In this document: in pieces, positions 18,343 to 28,172 of the stretch
Layout of the letters: each line of letters begins with the position of its first letter
Position numbering within the stretch: the stretch's first letter is position 1
Source: Croceibacterium soli
GTDB lineage: Bacteria; Pseudomonadota; Alphaproteobacteria; Sphingomonadales; Sphingomonadaceae
DNA length: 64,000 nucleotides
Assembly (NCBI RefSeq): GCF_009828065.1
Contig: NZ_WTYK01000003.1
Location: 186,001-250,000, forward strand
Reading direction: 5' to 3'
Notes under the pieces: generated by a model
What the model saw: the letters and a program-made list of their open reading frames with translations, nothing else
What the model was told of the DNA's origin: nothing
Database searches by the model: none
Program-made: the position numbers and the translations under genes

Positions 18343-19852
18343 GCCTGTTATCCTGGTTGTCTCCTGGTACGCTCCAGCCGGCCTTCGGAGTGCGGAAAAA
18401 GGGGGAAGGGCTGTAGATCGCATCGCCGGCGCCCTGGGCGATCTGCTGCAGCACGTCCGCCACACGCTCGCGCCCGAACCGCTCCGCCCATTCGAGCGGC
18501 CCTTCGGGATGGTTGGCGCCAAAGCGCATGGCTCGGTCGATGTCCGCCGCGCTGGCGACATCATCCACGACCGCATCGGCGGCGGCGTTAGCGAGCTGGG
18601 CGAGGGTCCGCAGGACCAGCAGCCCCGGCCTGTCCGGCAAGGCGAGCGCCTGCTTCCCGACCGCCGCGAACAGGGCCGCGGCCGCCGCGGCGGCTTCGCT
18701 CGTGCGGGCGGCGATCGGCACACGGGAGGCGGCGGCGAAATCGCGGACGTGATCGAGCAGCACGTCGGTATTGCCACGTTCCGACAAGGTTCGGCCGTCG
18801 CCTACTGCCAAGACCACGCCGCCGACCCGCAGCGTGTCCGGCCCTAGCCGGGCGTCCAGCGAACAGGCGACACCCTGCGCCCGCAGCGCCGCGACAAGGG
18901 GGACGATCTCGCGCTGCTCGGGCGTCACCTCGACCGGGGGGAGAGGCATGGCGGGCACTACGGCCGTGGGCTCGGGCCGCCCCGCGGGGTAAGTATAGAC
19001 GCCTTCGCCGCTCTTGCGCCCCAGCTTCCCGCTTTGCGTGAGCGCGCGCTGCGCCGGCTGCAGCCGGAAGCGCGTCTTGCCGCGGTAGCCGTCATGGACA
19101 TTGGCGGCGACGCCGTAGTTCACGTCCTGGCCGATCAGGTCGGTCAGCGCCAGCGGGCCCATCCTGAAGCCGCCCGCGCTCTCCAGCGCCGCGTCGATCT
19201 TGGCCGCAGGTATGCCTTCTCCCCAGGCGGCGAAGGCCTCCGCATAGTATGGCCGGGCAACCCGGTTGACGATGAAGCCGGGAACGTCGCGCACGCGGGC
19301 TGCGATCTTGCCCCAGCGCTGCATCGCCGCTTCCGCTGCCTCGACCGTCGCCGGGGCGGTGTACGTGCCGGGGATCACTTCCACCAGCTTCATGACCGGC
19401 ACGGGATTGAAGAAGTGGAGGCCGATGAAGCGCTCCGGGTGCGGGACACCGGCGGCGAGAGCGCCGATCGACAGTGAGGACGTGTTGCTGGCCAGGACCG
19501 CGTCCTCGGCCATTGCCGCCGCCAGCCGGGCGAAGACGTCCCGCTTTACCTCAAGGCGTTCGACCACCGCCTCGATCGCGAGCCGGGCAGTGGACGCGCG
19601 GGCCATGTCGGTCGTGCGGACGATCCGGGCCGCGAGTTCGGCGGCCTCCGCTTCCGCCACCCTCCCGCGCTCCACCATCCCCGCGAGTGACTTGTCGAGC
19701 GATTGCCGGCTGCGCTCCAGCGCCTCCTCACTGGTGTCGATCAGGATGACCGGATGCCCGACCTGCGCCGCTACCTGGGCGATGCCGGTCCCCATCGCTC
19801 CCGCGCCTATGACGGCGACAGGGGAGTTGGCGGGGATCGCATGCTTGTCCAT
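18335..19852 (-). CDS. paaH: 3-hydroxyacyl-CoA dehydrogenase (PaaH)
   Basis: Oxidises 3-hydroxyadipyl-CoA to 3-oxoadipyl-CoA with NAD+. The N-terminal Rossmann motif is VIGAGAMGTGIAQVAAQ (about residues 13-29). The family motif HFFNPVPVMKLVEVI and the C-terminal 3HCDH domain (PGFIVNRVARPYYAEA) follow, and a second C-terminal 3HCDH-like repeat extends to residue 505 as in other PaaH proteins. It overlaps the thiolase start by 8 bases and is divergent from paaG across a gap with a second operator-like palindrome. Confidence 0.94.
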
Positions 19853-19895
19853 ACCCTGCTGTAGCGCCCTGCAAGGCCCTTGCCAATAATCGGCT

Positions 19896-19907
19896 GACCG
19901 GGCAGTC
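19896..19907. promoter_or_regulatory. second putative paa operator, paaH-paaG divergent region
   Basis: GACCG-GG-CAGTC differs from the paaA palindrome by one arm mismatch and the centre. It sits in the 77-bp space between the divergent paaH and paaG starts, 23 bases before the paaG ATG, where one repressor could control both directions. The call depends on similarity to the paaA site. Confidence 0.45.
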
Positions 19908-19929
19908 TATTAATTCAGGAGAGCAGGCG

Positions 19930-20721
19930 ATGGGCTACGAGACGGTCATCTACGCAGTCGAGCAGGGGGTTGCGCGGGTAACCTTGAACCGGCCGGACCG
20001 GCTCAACAGCTTCACCGAGCAGATGCACCGCGAAGTTGCCGAGGCGCTCGACATGGCGGACGCCGACGAAACGGTCCGCGCGCTGCTGCTGACCGGCTCC
20101 GGCCGCGGCTTCTGCGCCGGGCAGGACCTGAACGACCGCGCGGTTTCGCCGGGCGGCGAGGCGGTCGACCTGGGAGACACTGTGGAGCGGTTCTGGTCGC
20201 CGCTGATTAGGCGCCTGGCCACGCGGGACAAGCCGGTCGTATGCGCGGTGAACGGGGTCGCCGCCGGCGCGGGAGCCAATGTTGCGCTCGCGTGCGACAT
20301 CGTCATCGCGGCGCGCAGCGCGAAGTTCATCCAGTCGTTCGCCAACATCGGGCTCATTCCGGACTCCGGGGGCACCTGGGTCCTTCCGCGCCTGGTCGGC
20401 CAGGCCCGGGCGCTCGGCCTCGCGCTCACCGCGGAACCGTTGCCGGCGGAGAAGGCGGAGGACTGGGGCCTGATCTGGAAGTGCGTCGACGACGATGCGC
20501 TGGAAGAACAGAGCATGGCGCTGGCCAGCCGCCTGGCCGCCGGGCCGACGCGCGGGCTCGCCGCCACCAAGCATGCCATTCGCGGCGCGCTGCTCAACGA
20601 CCTGCAGACCGAACTGGATCACGAGCGGGACCTGATGAGGAACCTCGGGCAGAGTTCGGATTACCGTGAAGGGGTGGCCGCGTTCATGGAAAAACGCCAA
20701 CCCAGCTTCGGGGGACGCTGA
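19930..20721 (+). CDS. paaG: 1,2-epoxyphenylacetyl-CoA isomerase (PaaG)
   Basis: Crotonase-fold enzyme that converts the ring epoxide to the seven-membered oxepin-CoA. GRGFCAGQDLNDR and GVAAGAGANVALACDIV form the CoA/oxyanion site, and the catalytic Asp is in GLIPDSGGTWVLPRL, the signature distinguishing PaaG from PaaF. Length is 263 aa. The ATG follows AGGAGAGCAGGCG. It is first of the plus-strand paaG-paaZ-paaY group. Confidence 0.94.
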   Translation: MGYETVIYAVEQGVARVTLNRPDRLNSFTEQMHREVAEALDMADADETVRALLLTGSGRGFCAGQDLNDRAVSPGGEAVDLGDTVERFWSPLIRRLATRDKPVVCAVNGVAAGAGANVALACDIVIAARSAKFIQSFANIGLIPDSGGTWVLPRLVGQARALGLALTAEPLPAEKAEDWGLIWKCVDDDALEEQSMALASRLAAGPTRGLAATKHAIRGALLNDLQTELDHERDLMRNLGQSSDYREGVAAFMEKRQPSFGGR

Positions 20722-20732
20722 GTTCGTACCAG

Positions 20733-20760
20733 GGGTCGCATTACCGAGGGTCGCATTACC
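20733..20760. repeat. tandem 13-bp direct repeat upstream of paaZ
   Basis: GGGTCGCATTACC occurs at 20733-20745 and 20748-20760 (period 15 bases), directly before the AAGGA ribosome site of paaZ. It could be a slippage duplication or a protein-binding repeat; there is nothing to choose between them. Confidence 0.6.
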
Positions 20761-20771
20761 AAGGACTGCCG

Positions 20772-22802
20772 ATGACCCAGACGTTGAAGAATTACGCCCG
20801 TGACCAATGGTTCGAGTCCACTTCCGGCCTCGTTGAGATCCGCTCGGCCATCGACAACTCCATCGTCGCCCACACCGGCACCGAAGGGCTCGATTTCGCC
20901 GCGGTCCTCGATCACGCGCGCACGGTCGGCGGGCCAAATCTTCGCCGGATGACGTTTCACGAGCGGGCCTACATGATCAAGGGGCTCGCCAGCGCGATCA
21001 TGGCGCACAAGGAAGCACTCTACGCCATCTCGGCTACCACCGGCGCCACCCGGTCGGACAGCTGGATCGACATCGAAGGCGGCGCGGGGACCCTGTTCGT
21101 GATGTCCTCCAAGGCGCGCCGCGAACTTCCGGACGGTCACATACTGACAGACGGCGATTTCGAGCCGATCGGCAGGCGCGGAACCTTCGTGGGCCAGCAC
21201 GTCTATACCTCCCGGCCCGGCGCCGCGGTTCACATCAACGCGTTCAACTTCCCGGTCTGGGGAATGCTGGAAAAGCTCGGCCCGACCTTGCTGGCCGGCG
21301 TCCCGGCGGTCGTGAAGCCCGCAACCCAGGGCGCGCAGCTTGCGGAAGCGTGCGTCCGCATCATGATCGACAGCGGCCTGCTGCCGAAAGGGGCACTGCA
21401 GCTTCTGGTCGGCTCGGTGGGCGATCTGTTCGATCATCTGACCTGCCAGGACGTGGTCTCCTTCACCGGCTCCGCCGCCACTGCGGCGAAGCTGAAGAAC
21501 CATCCGGTCGTGCAGCGCGAGTCCGTGCGCTTCGTGGCGGAGCAGGACTCGCTGAACGCGTCGATCCTCGCGCCCGATGCCCAGCCGGGCACTCCGGAGT
21601 TCGACCTGTTCGTGAAGGAGGTGGTCCGCGAGATGATCACCAAGGCCGGCCAGAAGTGCACCGCGATCCGGCGCGCGCTGGTCCCGGCCGAACTGCTGGG
21701 CGCGGCCGAGGCGGCGATCCGGGGGCGGCTCGAGAAAGTGGTCGTCGGCAACCCGATGAGCGAGGGCGTGACGATGGGCGCGCTCGCCTCGATGAAGCAG
21801 CTCGAGGACGTGCGCGAAAAGGCGCGCCTGTTCGCCTCTGAGGCCGAACTCGTGTTCGGCGATCCGGAGCTGGTCGATGCTGCCGGGGTGGAGCCGAACA
21901 CCGGTGCCTTCGTCTCGCCGATGCTGTTTCGCGCGGATGCTCCGTGGAAGGCGAATGTCATCCACGATGTCGAGGCGTTCGGCCCGGTCGCGACGCTGAT
22001 GCCTTACCACGGTGTGGACGACGCGATCGCCCTGGCGAACCGCGGCAAGGGATCGCTGGCGCTGTCGATCTTCACTTACGATCCCGCGCTCGCGCGCAGG
22101 TTCATCGAAGGCGCCGGAGCCTATCATGGCCGCATCCTGTTCATCGACCGGGACTGCGCAGCCGAATCCACCGGGCACGGATCGCCGCTGCCGATGCTGA
22201 TCCACGGCGGTCCCGGGCGGGCCGGCGGCGGCGAGGAGCTCGGCGGGGTCAGGGGCGTGAAGCACTACATGCAGCGCAGCGCGCTGCAGGGCTCGCCGCG
22301 CACCCTTTCGGGCATCGTGGACAAGTGGCTACCGGGCGCGCCGCAACCTACGGGCGAGGTCCATCCTTTCCGCCTGACTTTTGGCGAACTGGAGGTCGGT
22401 TACACTTACAACACGCCGTCCCGCACGATCACGATCGAGGACATCGAGCATTTCGCGGAGTTCACCGGAGACGCGTTCTACGCGCACATGGACGAGGAGG
22501 CGGCGGCCGCCAATCCGTTCTTCCCGGGCCGGGTGGCGCACGGATACCTGATCCTGTCGTTCGCGGCCGGCCTGTTCGTCGATCCGGCTCCGGGACCCGT
22601 GCTCGCCAACTACGGGCTCGACAATCTGCGATTTCTCAAGCCGATCACGCCCGGCACGGCGATCGAGGTCGCGCTGACGGTCAAGTCCAAGAAGATGCGC
22701 GCGCCGGGGGAGTACGGCGAAGTGACCTGGGCGGTGAGCGTAACCGACGGCGACGGGGACGTGGCGGCGACGTACGACCTCCTGACCATGAACGCCGTGT
22801 GA
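20772..22802 (+). CDS. paaZ: bifunctional oxepin-CoA hydrolase / 3-oxo-5,6-dehydrosuberyl-CoA semialdehyde dehydrogenase
   Basis: Opens the oxepin ring and oxidises the aldehyde with NADP+. The N-terminal ALDH domain (about 1-520) has its catalytic cysteine C296 in [11 protein letters not shown] and a Glu in [13 protein letters not shown]. The C-terminal MaoC-type R-hydratase domain (about 535-676) has D567-x4-H572 in GDAFYAHMD and [16 protein letters not shown]. Both halves are full length (676 aa). AAGGA lies 6 bases before the ATG. Confidence 0.96.
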   Translation: MTQTLKNYARDQWFESTSGLVEIRSAIDNSIVAHTGTEGLDFAAVLDHARTVGGPNLRRMTFHERAYMIKGLASAIMAHKEALYAISATTGATRSDSWIDIEGGAGTLFVMSSKARRELPDGHILTDGDFEPIGRRGTFVGQHVYTSRPGAAVHINAFNFPVWGMLEKLGPTLLAGVPAVVKPATQGAQLAEACVRIMIDSGLLPKGALQLLVGSVGDLFDHLTCQDVVSFTGSAATAAKLKNHPVVQRESVRFVAEQDSLNASILAPDAQPGTPEFDLFVKEVVREMITKAGQKCTAIRRALVPAELLGAAEAAIRGRLEKVVVGNPMSEGVTMGALASMKQLEDVREKARLFASEAELVFGDPELVDAAGVEPNTGAFVSPMLFRADAPWKANVIHDVEAFGPVATLMPYHGVDDAIALANRGKGSLALSIFTYDPALARRFIEGAGAYHGRILFIDRDCAAESTGHGSPLPMLIHGGPGRAGGGEELGGVRGVKHYMQRSALQGSPRTLSGIVDKWLPGAPQPTGEVHPFRLTFGELEVGYTYNTPSRTITIEDIEHFAEFTGDAFYAHMDEEAAAANPFFPGRVAHGYLILSFAAGLFVDPAPGPVLANYGLDNLRFLKPITPGTAIEVALTVKSKKMRAPGEYGEVTWAVSVTDGDGDVAATYDLLTMNAV

Positions 22803-22841
22803 TCTCCCGTTCGCCGCTGGGAAGCAGGAAGAGGGTGCCCG

Positions 22842-23447
22842 ATGCCGTGTTACGCTTTCGATGGTCTGGTGCCGGTGGTCATGCCCGGCGCCTTCGTCCA
22901 CCCGGACGCCGTGCTGATCGGCGATGTCGTGATCGGGCCGGAGGCGTACATCGGCCCCTGCGCGTCGCTGCGCGGCGATTTCGGGCGGATCGAGATCGGC
23001 GAAGGGGCGAACGTGCAGGACAATTGCACCGTTCATAGCTTTCCCGGCCGCACCGTCATCGTCGGCGAGCACGGGCACGTCGGGCATGGGGCGGTCCTGC
23101 ATGGCTGCGTGGTGGGGCGGAACGCGCTGATCGGCATGAACGCCGTGATCATGGACAATGTCGAGATCGGCGAGGACGCGATGATCGGGGCGATGGCCTT
23201 CGTGAAAGCCGGCACGGAAGTCCCGGCCGGTGCGCTCTGGGCAGGCTCTCCCGCCCGGCAGATCCGCTTGCTGCGGGAGGAGGAGAAGCGCTGGAAGGTG
23301 GAAGGTACGGCCATGTACCGGGAGCTCGGCCAGCGCTGTATCCGCACGCTCCATCCCGTCGCCCCTCTGGCGGCGGAAGAGCCCGATCGCCAACGCCTGC
23401 CCGGCGGCTATCTGCCCAAGGCGGAGATCGGACCCGACAAGGGTTGA
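22842..23447 (+). CDS. paaY: PaaY-like hexapeptide-repeat protein (thioesterase/acyltransferase family)
   Basis: Trimeric left-handed beta-helix protein of the gamma-carbonic-anhydrase-like group; PaaY in other bacteria is a thioesterase that relieves dead-end CoA esters. Hexapeptide repeats run from about residue 15 to 130 ([39 protein letters not shown]). Metal-type His residues are in HSFPG and [14 protein letters not shown]. The C-terminus (about 160-201) is an extra helical tail. Length is 201 aa. It is last of the paa genes. Confidence 0.9.
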   Translation: MPCYAFDGLVPVVMPGAFVHPDAVLIGDVVIGPEAYIGPCASLRGDFGRIEIGEGANVQDNCTVHSFPGRTVIVGEHGHVGHGAVLHGCVVGRNALIGMNAVIMDNVEIGEDAMIGAMAFVKAGTEVPAGALWAGSPARQIRLLREEEKRWKVEGTAMYRELGQRCIRTLHPVAPLAAEEPDRQRLPGGYLPKAEIGPDKG

Positions 23448-23627
23448 TCGCTTAGCGCAGCGGCGCGGCCTGCATCTACCTGAAGGAATTAAGCCGCATG
23501 CTCCCTTTGAGGCACGCGTGCCGGGGCGGTAACTTGCCGGCAGGAGGAGCACGGGGCGTCTCCCGCTTGGATCGATCGGGACGGCCCGCGGGTCTGCGAT
23601 CCTGGCGCCGCAGGCCATGGAGGTACG

Positions 23628-24560
23628 ATGGAGAAGCAACGATCAGGCGGCGGCGTCTTGCTGCTGGATCGCGAGTTGTTGCTGGCAGACGAGCTTGGCG
23701 GGGAGGATTCCCTGCCTCTTGCACCAGATACCCTGCTTCTCACCGATGCGCTGCCGGCAGCGGGCCCGATCCGGCCGATCGAACTGCGACCGCATGGCGC
23801 CGACGACGATCTGCCGCTCCCCTCTTACGGTTTCGGTTCGATCACCCGGAAAGGCCAGCGCCGGGCAAGCGCTGCGGCGAAGGCCGGCCCGCCCACGGTA
23901 TCGGGCCGGGGTGATCTGGAAAGCCTGCTCGAACGCGCCAGGCAGTCTGCGCAGTCCTATTTTCTGCACGAGGTGCGGACCAGGAAAGCGCTGCATGTGG
24001 CGTTGGGCAAGGCCTACGAGTTCTCGCTCGCTGCATTGGCTGCGCCCGCGGCGTTCGACCGGCTTCTCGCCAGCGCCGGCCTCGCCAGGCAGGATCGTGC
24101 GCCGATGACGCCGATCCTGAAGCTGGTCTTCGGCAGCGAGTACGACAAGCGCCGCCTGACCGAGTACGCAGCGGTCCTGTCCTACGCGCGCCGCAAGGCG
24201 ATGTCGGCGGAAGCTTTCGCCGCTTTCCTGGCCGCGGCCCAAGGCGGCATCAAAGGCATCGTGGCGATCGAGCGGTCGATCCGACACGGCTGCGGGAGCG
24301 TTGTCGAGCGGATCGAGCCCAGACCCGCGATCGCCAGGCGCCTGCGCCAGATGCGCTGCGAACCGGCCGAGGCGCTGGCGCAAGGGGACGACGAGTTCGC
24401 GCTGTTCCTTGCCCGCCGCCTGCCTGATGGCGGTCTCGAGATCGTCAGCGCCGTGCCGCGCGACGTCGCTCTGCTCGAGCGGGCGGCGCGGCGGCTGTTC
24501 GCGGCCCGCGATGCGCGGCAGGCCGGCCGCATGCAGTCACAGCACCGAGAGGCAGGATGA
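23628..24560 (+). CDS. protein of unknown function, 310 aa, first gene of the EPS locus
   Basis: No recognised family. Residues 1-95 are low in structure and Pro/Asp-rich. Residues 95-245 look like a helical domain (SAQSYFLHEVRTRKALHVALGKAYEF, ILKLVFGSEYDKRRLTEYAAVLSYARR, GGIKGIVAIERSIR). The C-terminus is basic and rich in Ala/Arg. There is no signal peptide or membrane segment, so it is probably cytoplasmic. The ATG at 23628 follows GGAGGTAC. It overlaps the aminotransferase start (ATGA), so the two are likely coexpressed. It may be regulatory or a scaffold; no claim is made. Confidence 0.7.
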   Translation: MEKQRSGGGVLLLDRELLLADELGGEDSLPLAPDTLLLTDALPAAGPIRPIELRPHGADDDLPLPSYGFGSITRKGQRRASAAAKAGPPTVSGRGDLESLLERARQSAQSYFLHEVRTRKALHVALGKAYEFSLAALAAPAAFDRLLASAGLARQDRAPMTPILKLVFGSEYDKRRLTEYAAVLSYARRKAMSAEAFAAFLAAAQGGIKGIVAIERSIRHGCGSVVERIEPRPAIARRLRQMRCEPAEALAQGDDEFALFLARRLPDGGLEIVSAVPRDVALLERAARRLFAARDARQAGRMQSQHREAG

Positions 24561-25747
24561 TGGCGAAGCCGGGTTTCAGGGAATGGTTGGCGGCGGGGCA
24601 AGCGATCCGCGGCGGCAACCTGCTGCGGCTGGAAGGCCCCCGCGGGCTGACGACCCGGTTCGAGCGCGACTTTGCCCGCTACATGGGATCGGAGCACGCG
24701 CTCACGGTCACCAGCGGAACGGTCGCGCTGCACGCGGCGATGACGGCGATCGGGGTCGGCCCGGGGGACGAAGTCCTGGTGCCCGCCTACACCTGGATCG
24801 CTTCGGCCGCGGCGCCCGCCTTGGCAGGGGCGGTGCCGGTGCTGGTCGATATCGACGAGACGCTGACGATGGATCCGCGCGATCTGGAGCGCAAGATCAC
24901 GCCTTACACCAAGGCGATCCTGCCGGTTCACATGGTCAACGCGCCTTGCGACATGGACGCCATCATGGAGATCGCCCGCCGTCATGGCCTGGCCGTGGTG
25001 GAGGATGCCTGCCAGGCAGTCGGGATCGACTACAAGGGCCGCAAGCTCGGCTCGATCGGCGACATCGGCGTCTACAGCTTCAACCACTACAAGAACATGA
25101 CCATCGGAGAGGGCGGGGCGCTCGTGACCAACGACGCGCACCTTTTCGCGCGGCTGATGAACTTCCACGATCTCGGCATCTGGGCCCGCGACGGATACGA
25201 AGCCGGCAACGAACCGGCGTTCCTCGCCTCGCATTCGCGGGTGACCGAAGTGCAGGGCGCGATGTTGGGCGTCCAGTTGTCGCGGCTGCCCAAGAGCGTC
25301 GCCCGGCTGAAGGCTGCGCGCAAGGTGGTCCAAGAGGTGCTGCAAAGCGCCGGCGGGATCAGGATCTCCCCGCACAACGACCCGGAGAACGCGGCGACCG
25401 TTACGGTGATCTTCGACACCGAACAGGAAGCCCGCGACTATGCCAGGCGGCCGGGGGTGCATTGCCTCTACGACAACTCGAAGCACGTCTACACCAACTG
25501 GGACCCGATCATGAACCATCGGACGGCCCACCCCGCTCTCAATCCCTGGGCCTGGGCTCACCGGCCGATCACCTACGATGCCGAGACGTGCGCCAAGACC
25601 CTGGCGATCATGCGCCGCACTTGCCGCCTGCATCTGAGCCCGACCTGGCCGGCGCCGGTGATGAAGTTCATGGCCAAGGCCGTCTATCGTCCGAACTCTC
25701 CGGCGAGCCCGGCCTACCGGCTGGTGGAACTGGCAAGGGGCGCCTGA
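24557..25747 (+). CDS. DegT/DnrJ/EryC1/StrS family sugar aminotransferase
   Basis: PLP enzyme expected to transaminate a keto-sugar nucleotide, giving an amino sugar for the polysaccharide. Fold motifs are TSGTVALHAAMTAIGVGPGDEV, EDACQAVG and the PLP-lysine region VYSFNHYKNMTIGEGG, with the Schiff-base lysine at K179. Length 396 aa is normal. It overlaps the previous gene by 4 bases. No dehydratase or 4-keto-sugar maker is seen inside the window, so its substrate must come from elsewhere. Confidence 0.9.
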   Translation: MMAKPGFREWLAAGQAIRGGNLLRLEGPRGLTTRFERDFARYMGSEHALTVTSGTVALHAAMTAIGVGPGDEVLVPAYTWIASAAAPALAGAVPVLVDIDETLTMDPRDLERKITPYTKAILPVHMVNAPCDMDAIMEIARRHGLAVVEDACQAVGIDYKGRKLGSIGDIGVYSFNHYKNMTIGEGGALVTNDAHLFARLMNFHDLGIWARDGYEAGNEPAFLASHSRVTEVQGAMLGVQLSRLPKSVARLKAARKVVQEVLQSAGGIRISPHNDPENAATVTVIFDTEQEARDYARRPGVHCLYDNSKHVYTNWDPIMNHRTAHPALNPWAWAHRPITYDAETCAKTLAIMRRTCRLHLSPTWPAPVMKFMAKAVYRPNSPASPAYRLVELARGA

Positions 25748-25784
25748 TGCCCGGATCGCCCGACGCCCGCGATGGCCGCCCCCG

Positions 25785-27563
25785 ATGCGCATCGATCGGC
25801 TGAGCGCCGTCAAGCACGGCGCGGTTCTCAAGACAGACCTGGCCATCGTGGGCGGGGGCCCTGCGGGCCTGACGATAGCCGAACAATGCGCGCGCCATGG
25901 CATCGCCGTCCTGGTGATCGAGAGCGGGCTCGAACAGCAGGACCACGACCACGAGGCGCTGAACGAAGTGCAGCTGGGACCCTGCGACCGGCCAGCCGAA
26001 TGGCACGGCGCGCGAACGGCCTTCCACGCCGGCCTGGCGGAGCTTTGGTCGGCCGAGCGGCAGGGCTACGGGGTCAGGTGCCGCGGCCTTGGCGGTTCGA
26101 CGCAGGCGTGGGCAGGCAAGTCGGCCTGCTTCGATCCCATCGACTACGCGCGCCGCCCGTGGGTCGAAGCGTCCGGCTGGCCGGTTTCGCCTGCTGAGCT
26201 ACAGCCCTTCATCCGGCAGGCGGGAGACTTGCTCAACCTCTGCCCGAACGAACCGTCCCCCCGCTTCGCCGGGACGGATCTCGTGTCGTTCTACTGGCAG
26301 TTCTCGCGCTCGCGAGTCGAACGGCTGGACGTGATGCGCTTCGGCCGTGAGCTGCTGGCGCGTTCGCCGCCCGGTGTGGACGTGCTCCTGGACGCGACGG
26401 TGACGCGGATCGCGCTTGCGCCGGACGGAACGCGGGTCGCCTCCCTGGATGTCGCCAACCTTGCGGGCAGGCGGGCGCGGGTCGAAGCCGCGCACTTCGT
26501 GCTGGCGGCCAGCGCCATCGAGAATGCCCGGCTGCTGCTCGCGTCGAACGACGTCGCGCCGGCTGGGATCGGCAATCCGTACGACAACGTCGGCCGCTAC
26601 ATGATCGACCACCTTGGGGCGAGCCTGGGCGCGTTCGAGCCGCAGCACGTTGCGCGCATGGCCAGGCTGTTCGGGTTCTACGGCGTCCCGCACAATGGCA
26701 AGTCGCACATGTTCATGCATGGCCTGGCGCTCGCTCCCGAACTCCAGGAGAGGGAGGGGCTCCTCAACGCGGCGGTGTACTTCGCCCCGCAGCGCGCGCC
26801 GGACGATCCGTGGGATGCCCTCAAGCGTCTCCTGAAGGGGCGCAGTTCCGCAACGGCGCGGGACATCGCGTCGGTCGCGAAAGGGTCGGGCACGCTGGTG
26901 CGGGGCATGGGCGTGAAGGCTCTTTCGGCGCCGCAGTTCCCCGGGGTCATGAAAGAGCTGATCGTGAACTCGGCTATCCGCCTGTCGCCGAACATGGTCG
27001 CGGCGGAGTTCTCCAGCGGCGGGCTGCCGCACAAGCTTTCCGGGCTATCGCTGGAAGCAGTGACCGAACAGGAGCCGCAACGCGACAACCGCATCGCGCT
27101 TTCGCCGGATCGCGACCGCCTGGGCGTTCCGCTGCCGCGCGCCGATTGGCGGGTCGGGATGAAGGAGCGGCGCACGCTGCTGGCCCTGGCGCGCCGGGTG
27201 GGAACGGGCCTCGCGTCGGCCGATCTGCCGACACCCCGCTTCGCCAGCTGGATCGAGAGCAAGGAGCCGGCGGCTGCCGGCCCGATCGACCTTGCGCATA
27301 CGATGGGGACCACGCGCATGTCGCTTCACCCCCGGAGCGGCGTGGTCGACCGGCATTGCCGCGTCCACGGCGTCGCAAACCTCCACATTGCCGGTGGGTC
27401 GGTCCTGCCGACCGGCGGCCATGCCAACCCGACCTGGATGATCCTGGCCGTGGCCTGCCGCCTGGCCGCCCGGCTGCGGGACGAGTACTTCCAGGCTGAA
27501 GCTTGCAGCAAGCCGCATCGCTCGTCTGCGACTGCGCAACTTGCCGATCCGGTAGTCCAGTGA
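25785..27563 (+). CDS. GMC-family FAD-dependent oxidoreductase
   Basis: Flavoenzyme oxidising an alcohol group, plausibly on a sugar or inositol. The FAD Rossmann motif GGGPAG is at residues 23-28, the GLGGSTQAWAGKS segment is typical of the GMC N-terminal domain, and the C-terminal domain has HTMGTTRMS and HIAGGSVLPTGGHANPTW, matching the sugar-oxidising branch. Length is 592 aa. The ATG at 25785 is preceded by a 37-bp gap after the aminotransferase. The substrate is unknown. Confidence 0.88.
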   Translation: MRIDRLSAVKHGAVLKTDLAIVGGGPAGLTIAEQCARHGIAVLVIESGLEQQDHDHEALNEVQLGPCDRPAEWHGARTAFHAGLAELWSAERQGYGVRCRGLGGSTQAWAGKSACFDPIDYARRPWVEASGWPVSPAELQPFIRQAGDLLNLCPNEPSPRFAGTDLVSFYWQFSRSRVERLDVMRFGRELLARSPPGVDVLLDATVTRIALAPDGTRVASLDVANLAGRRARVEAAHFVLAASAIENARLLLASNDVAPAGIGNPYDNVGRYMIDHLGASLGAFEPQHVARMARLFGFYGVPHNGKSHMFMHGLALAPELQEREGLLNAAVYFAPQRAPDDPWDALKRLLKGRSSATARDIASVAKGSGTLVRGMGVKALSAPQFPGVMKELIVNSAIRLSPNMVAAEFSSGGLPHKLSGLSLEAVTEQEPQRDNRIALSPDRDRLGVPLPRADWRVGMKERRTLLALARRVGTGLASADLPTPRFASWIESKEPAAAGPIDLAHTMGTTRMSLHPRSGVVDRHCRVHGVANLHIAGGSVLPTGGHANPTWMILAVACRLAARLRDEYFQAEACSKPHRSSATAQLADPVVQ

Positions 27564-27773
27564 ACTTCCTCTGCTACCTTGGGACTAGGTATGGTGGACA
27601 ATATTCATGCTCCCGTTGCGCAGACAGTGGAAACACCGGGCTAGTACTATCGCTAGATGGCCCGAAATCAGGCAAGATACGCTGGGTTCGCGGCACATCC
27701 ACTCCAAACAGTGCAGGCTTCTCCAATCGCCTTGTGAGGATAGCCCGACTGAAGGAACAGGCGGGACGTTTCG

Positions 27774-28055
27774 ATGGGATCTTCTGAAGACAACAATCGG
27801 AAGTTGCTGAAAAGCTTGCATGACTTGATGCTCGACGAGTCATCGCTGCATTTTAGCGACTTCGTCGAAGTCTGCGACGCTTTCGTGAAAGGCTATTCGA
27901 AGTTCGAGCGGACGGGCGTCCCCGGTCCGGCGGTGGCGCTGGCCATGCTGGGGGCTTCGCTCAACATGTTCGACATGTTCGGTATCCGCGACGGGGTTCC
28001 CGAGCTCTTGCGCGGGCTGGCTGACAAGATCGAGAACGAAGGCCCTGTTCACTGA
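27774..28055 (+). CDS. small helical protein of unknown function, 93 aa
   Basis: Begins MGSSEDNNRKLLKSLHDLML and is rich in Leu/Asp/Met; amphipathic helices are likely but there is no transmembrane segment. The region 27564-27773 before it is relatively AT-rich, contains no convincing gene and probably holds a promoter. The coding part has strong G/C at third codon positions from residue 30 onward. It is isolated between the GMC oxidoreductase and the GT2 gene. Not recognised. Confidence 0.6.
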   Translation: MGSSEDNNRKLLKSLHDLMLDESSLHFSDFVEVCDAFVKGYSKFERTGVPGPAVALAMLGASLNMFDMFGIRDGVPELLRGLADKIENEGPVH

Positions 28056-28086
28056 CCGCCCGAGTGGCGATCCCGCTACCCCCATT

Positions 28087-28108
28087 GGGGTGAGTCCAAA
28101 GCTTCCTT
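28087..28108 (+). promoter_or_regulatory. 22-bp motif shared with the region upstream of the RraA gene
   Basis: GGGGTGAGTCCAAAGCTTCCTT lies 64 bases before the GT2 start. It matches 18 of 22 positions of the site at 46926-46947 (GGGGTGACCCCAATGTTTCCTT). Both are upstream of the first gene after an intergenic gap in the EPS/ligase region, which suggests a common regulator or promoter class. Confidence 0.5.
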
Positions 28109-28172
28109 GGTCCCGCATTTGCCGCGCCATAGAATGGGATGAGAGCAAAGCATCCCGAAGCAGCGAGGCCCG

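Noticed and set aside
27503-27787. 94-codon plus-strand frame after the GMC oxidoreductase
   Set aside because: It overlaps the GMC gene end, has many Cys/Ser and no coding bias or ribosome site; the 93-residue gene at 27774 is preferred.
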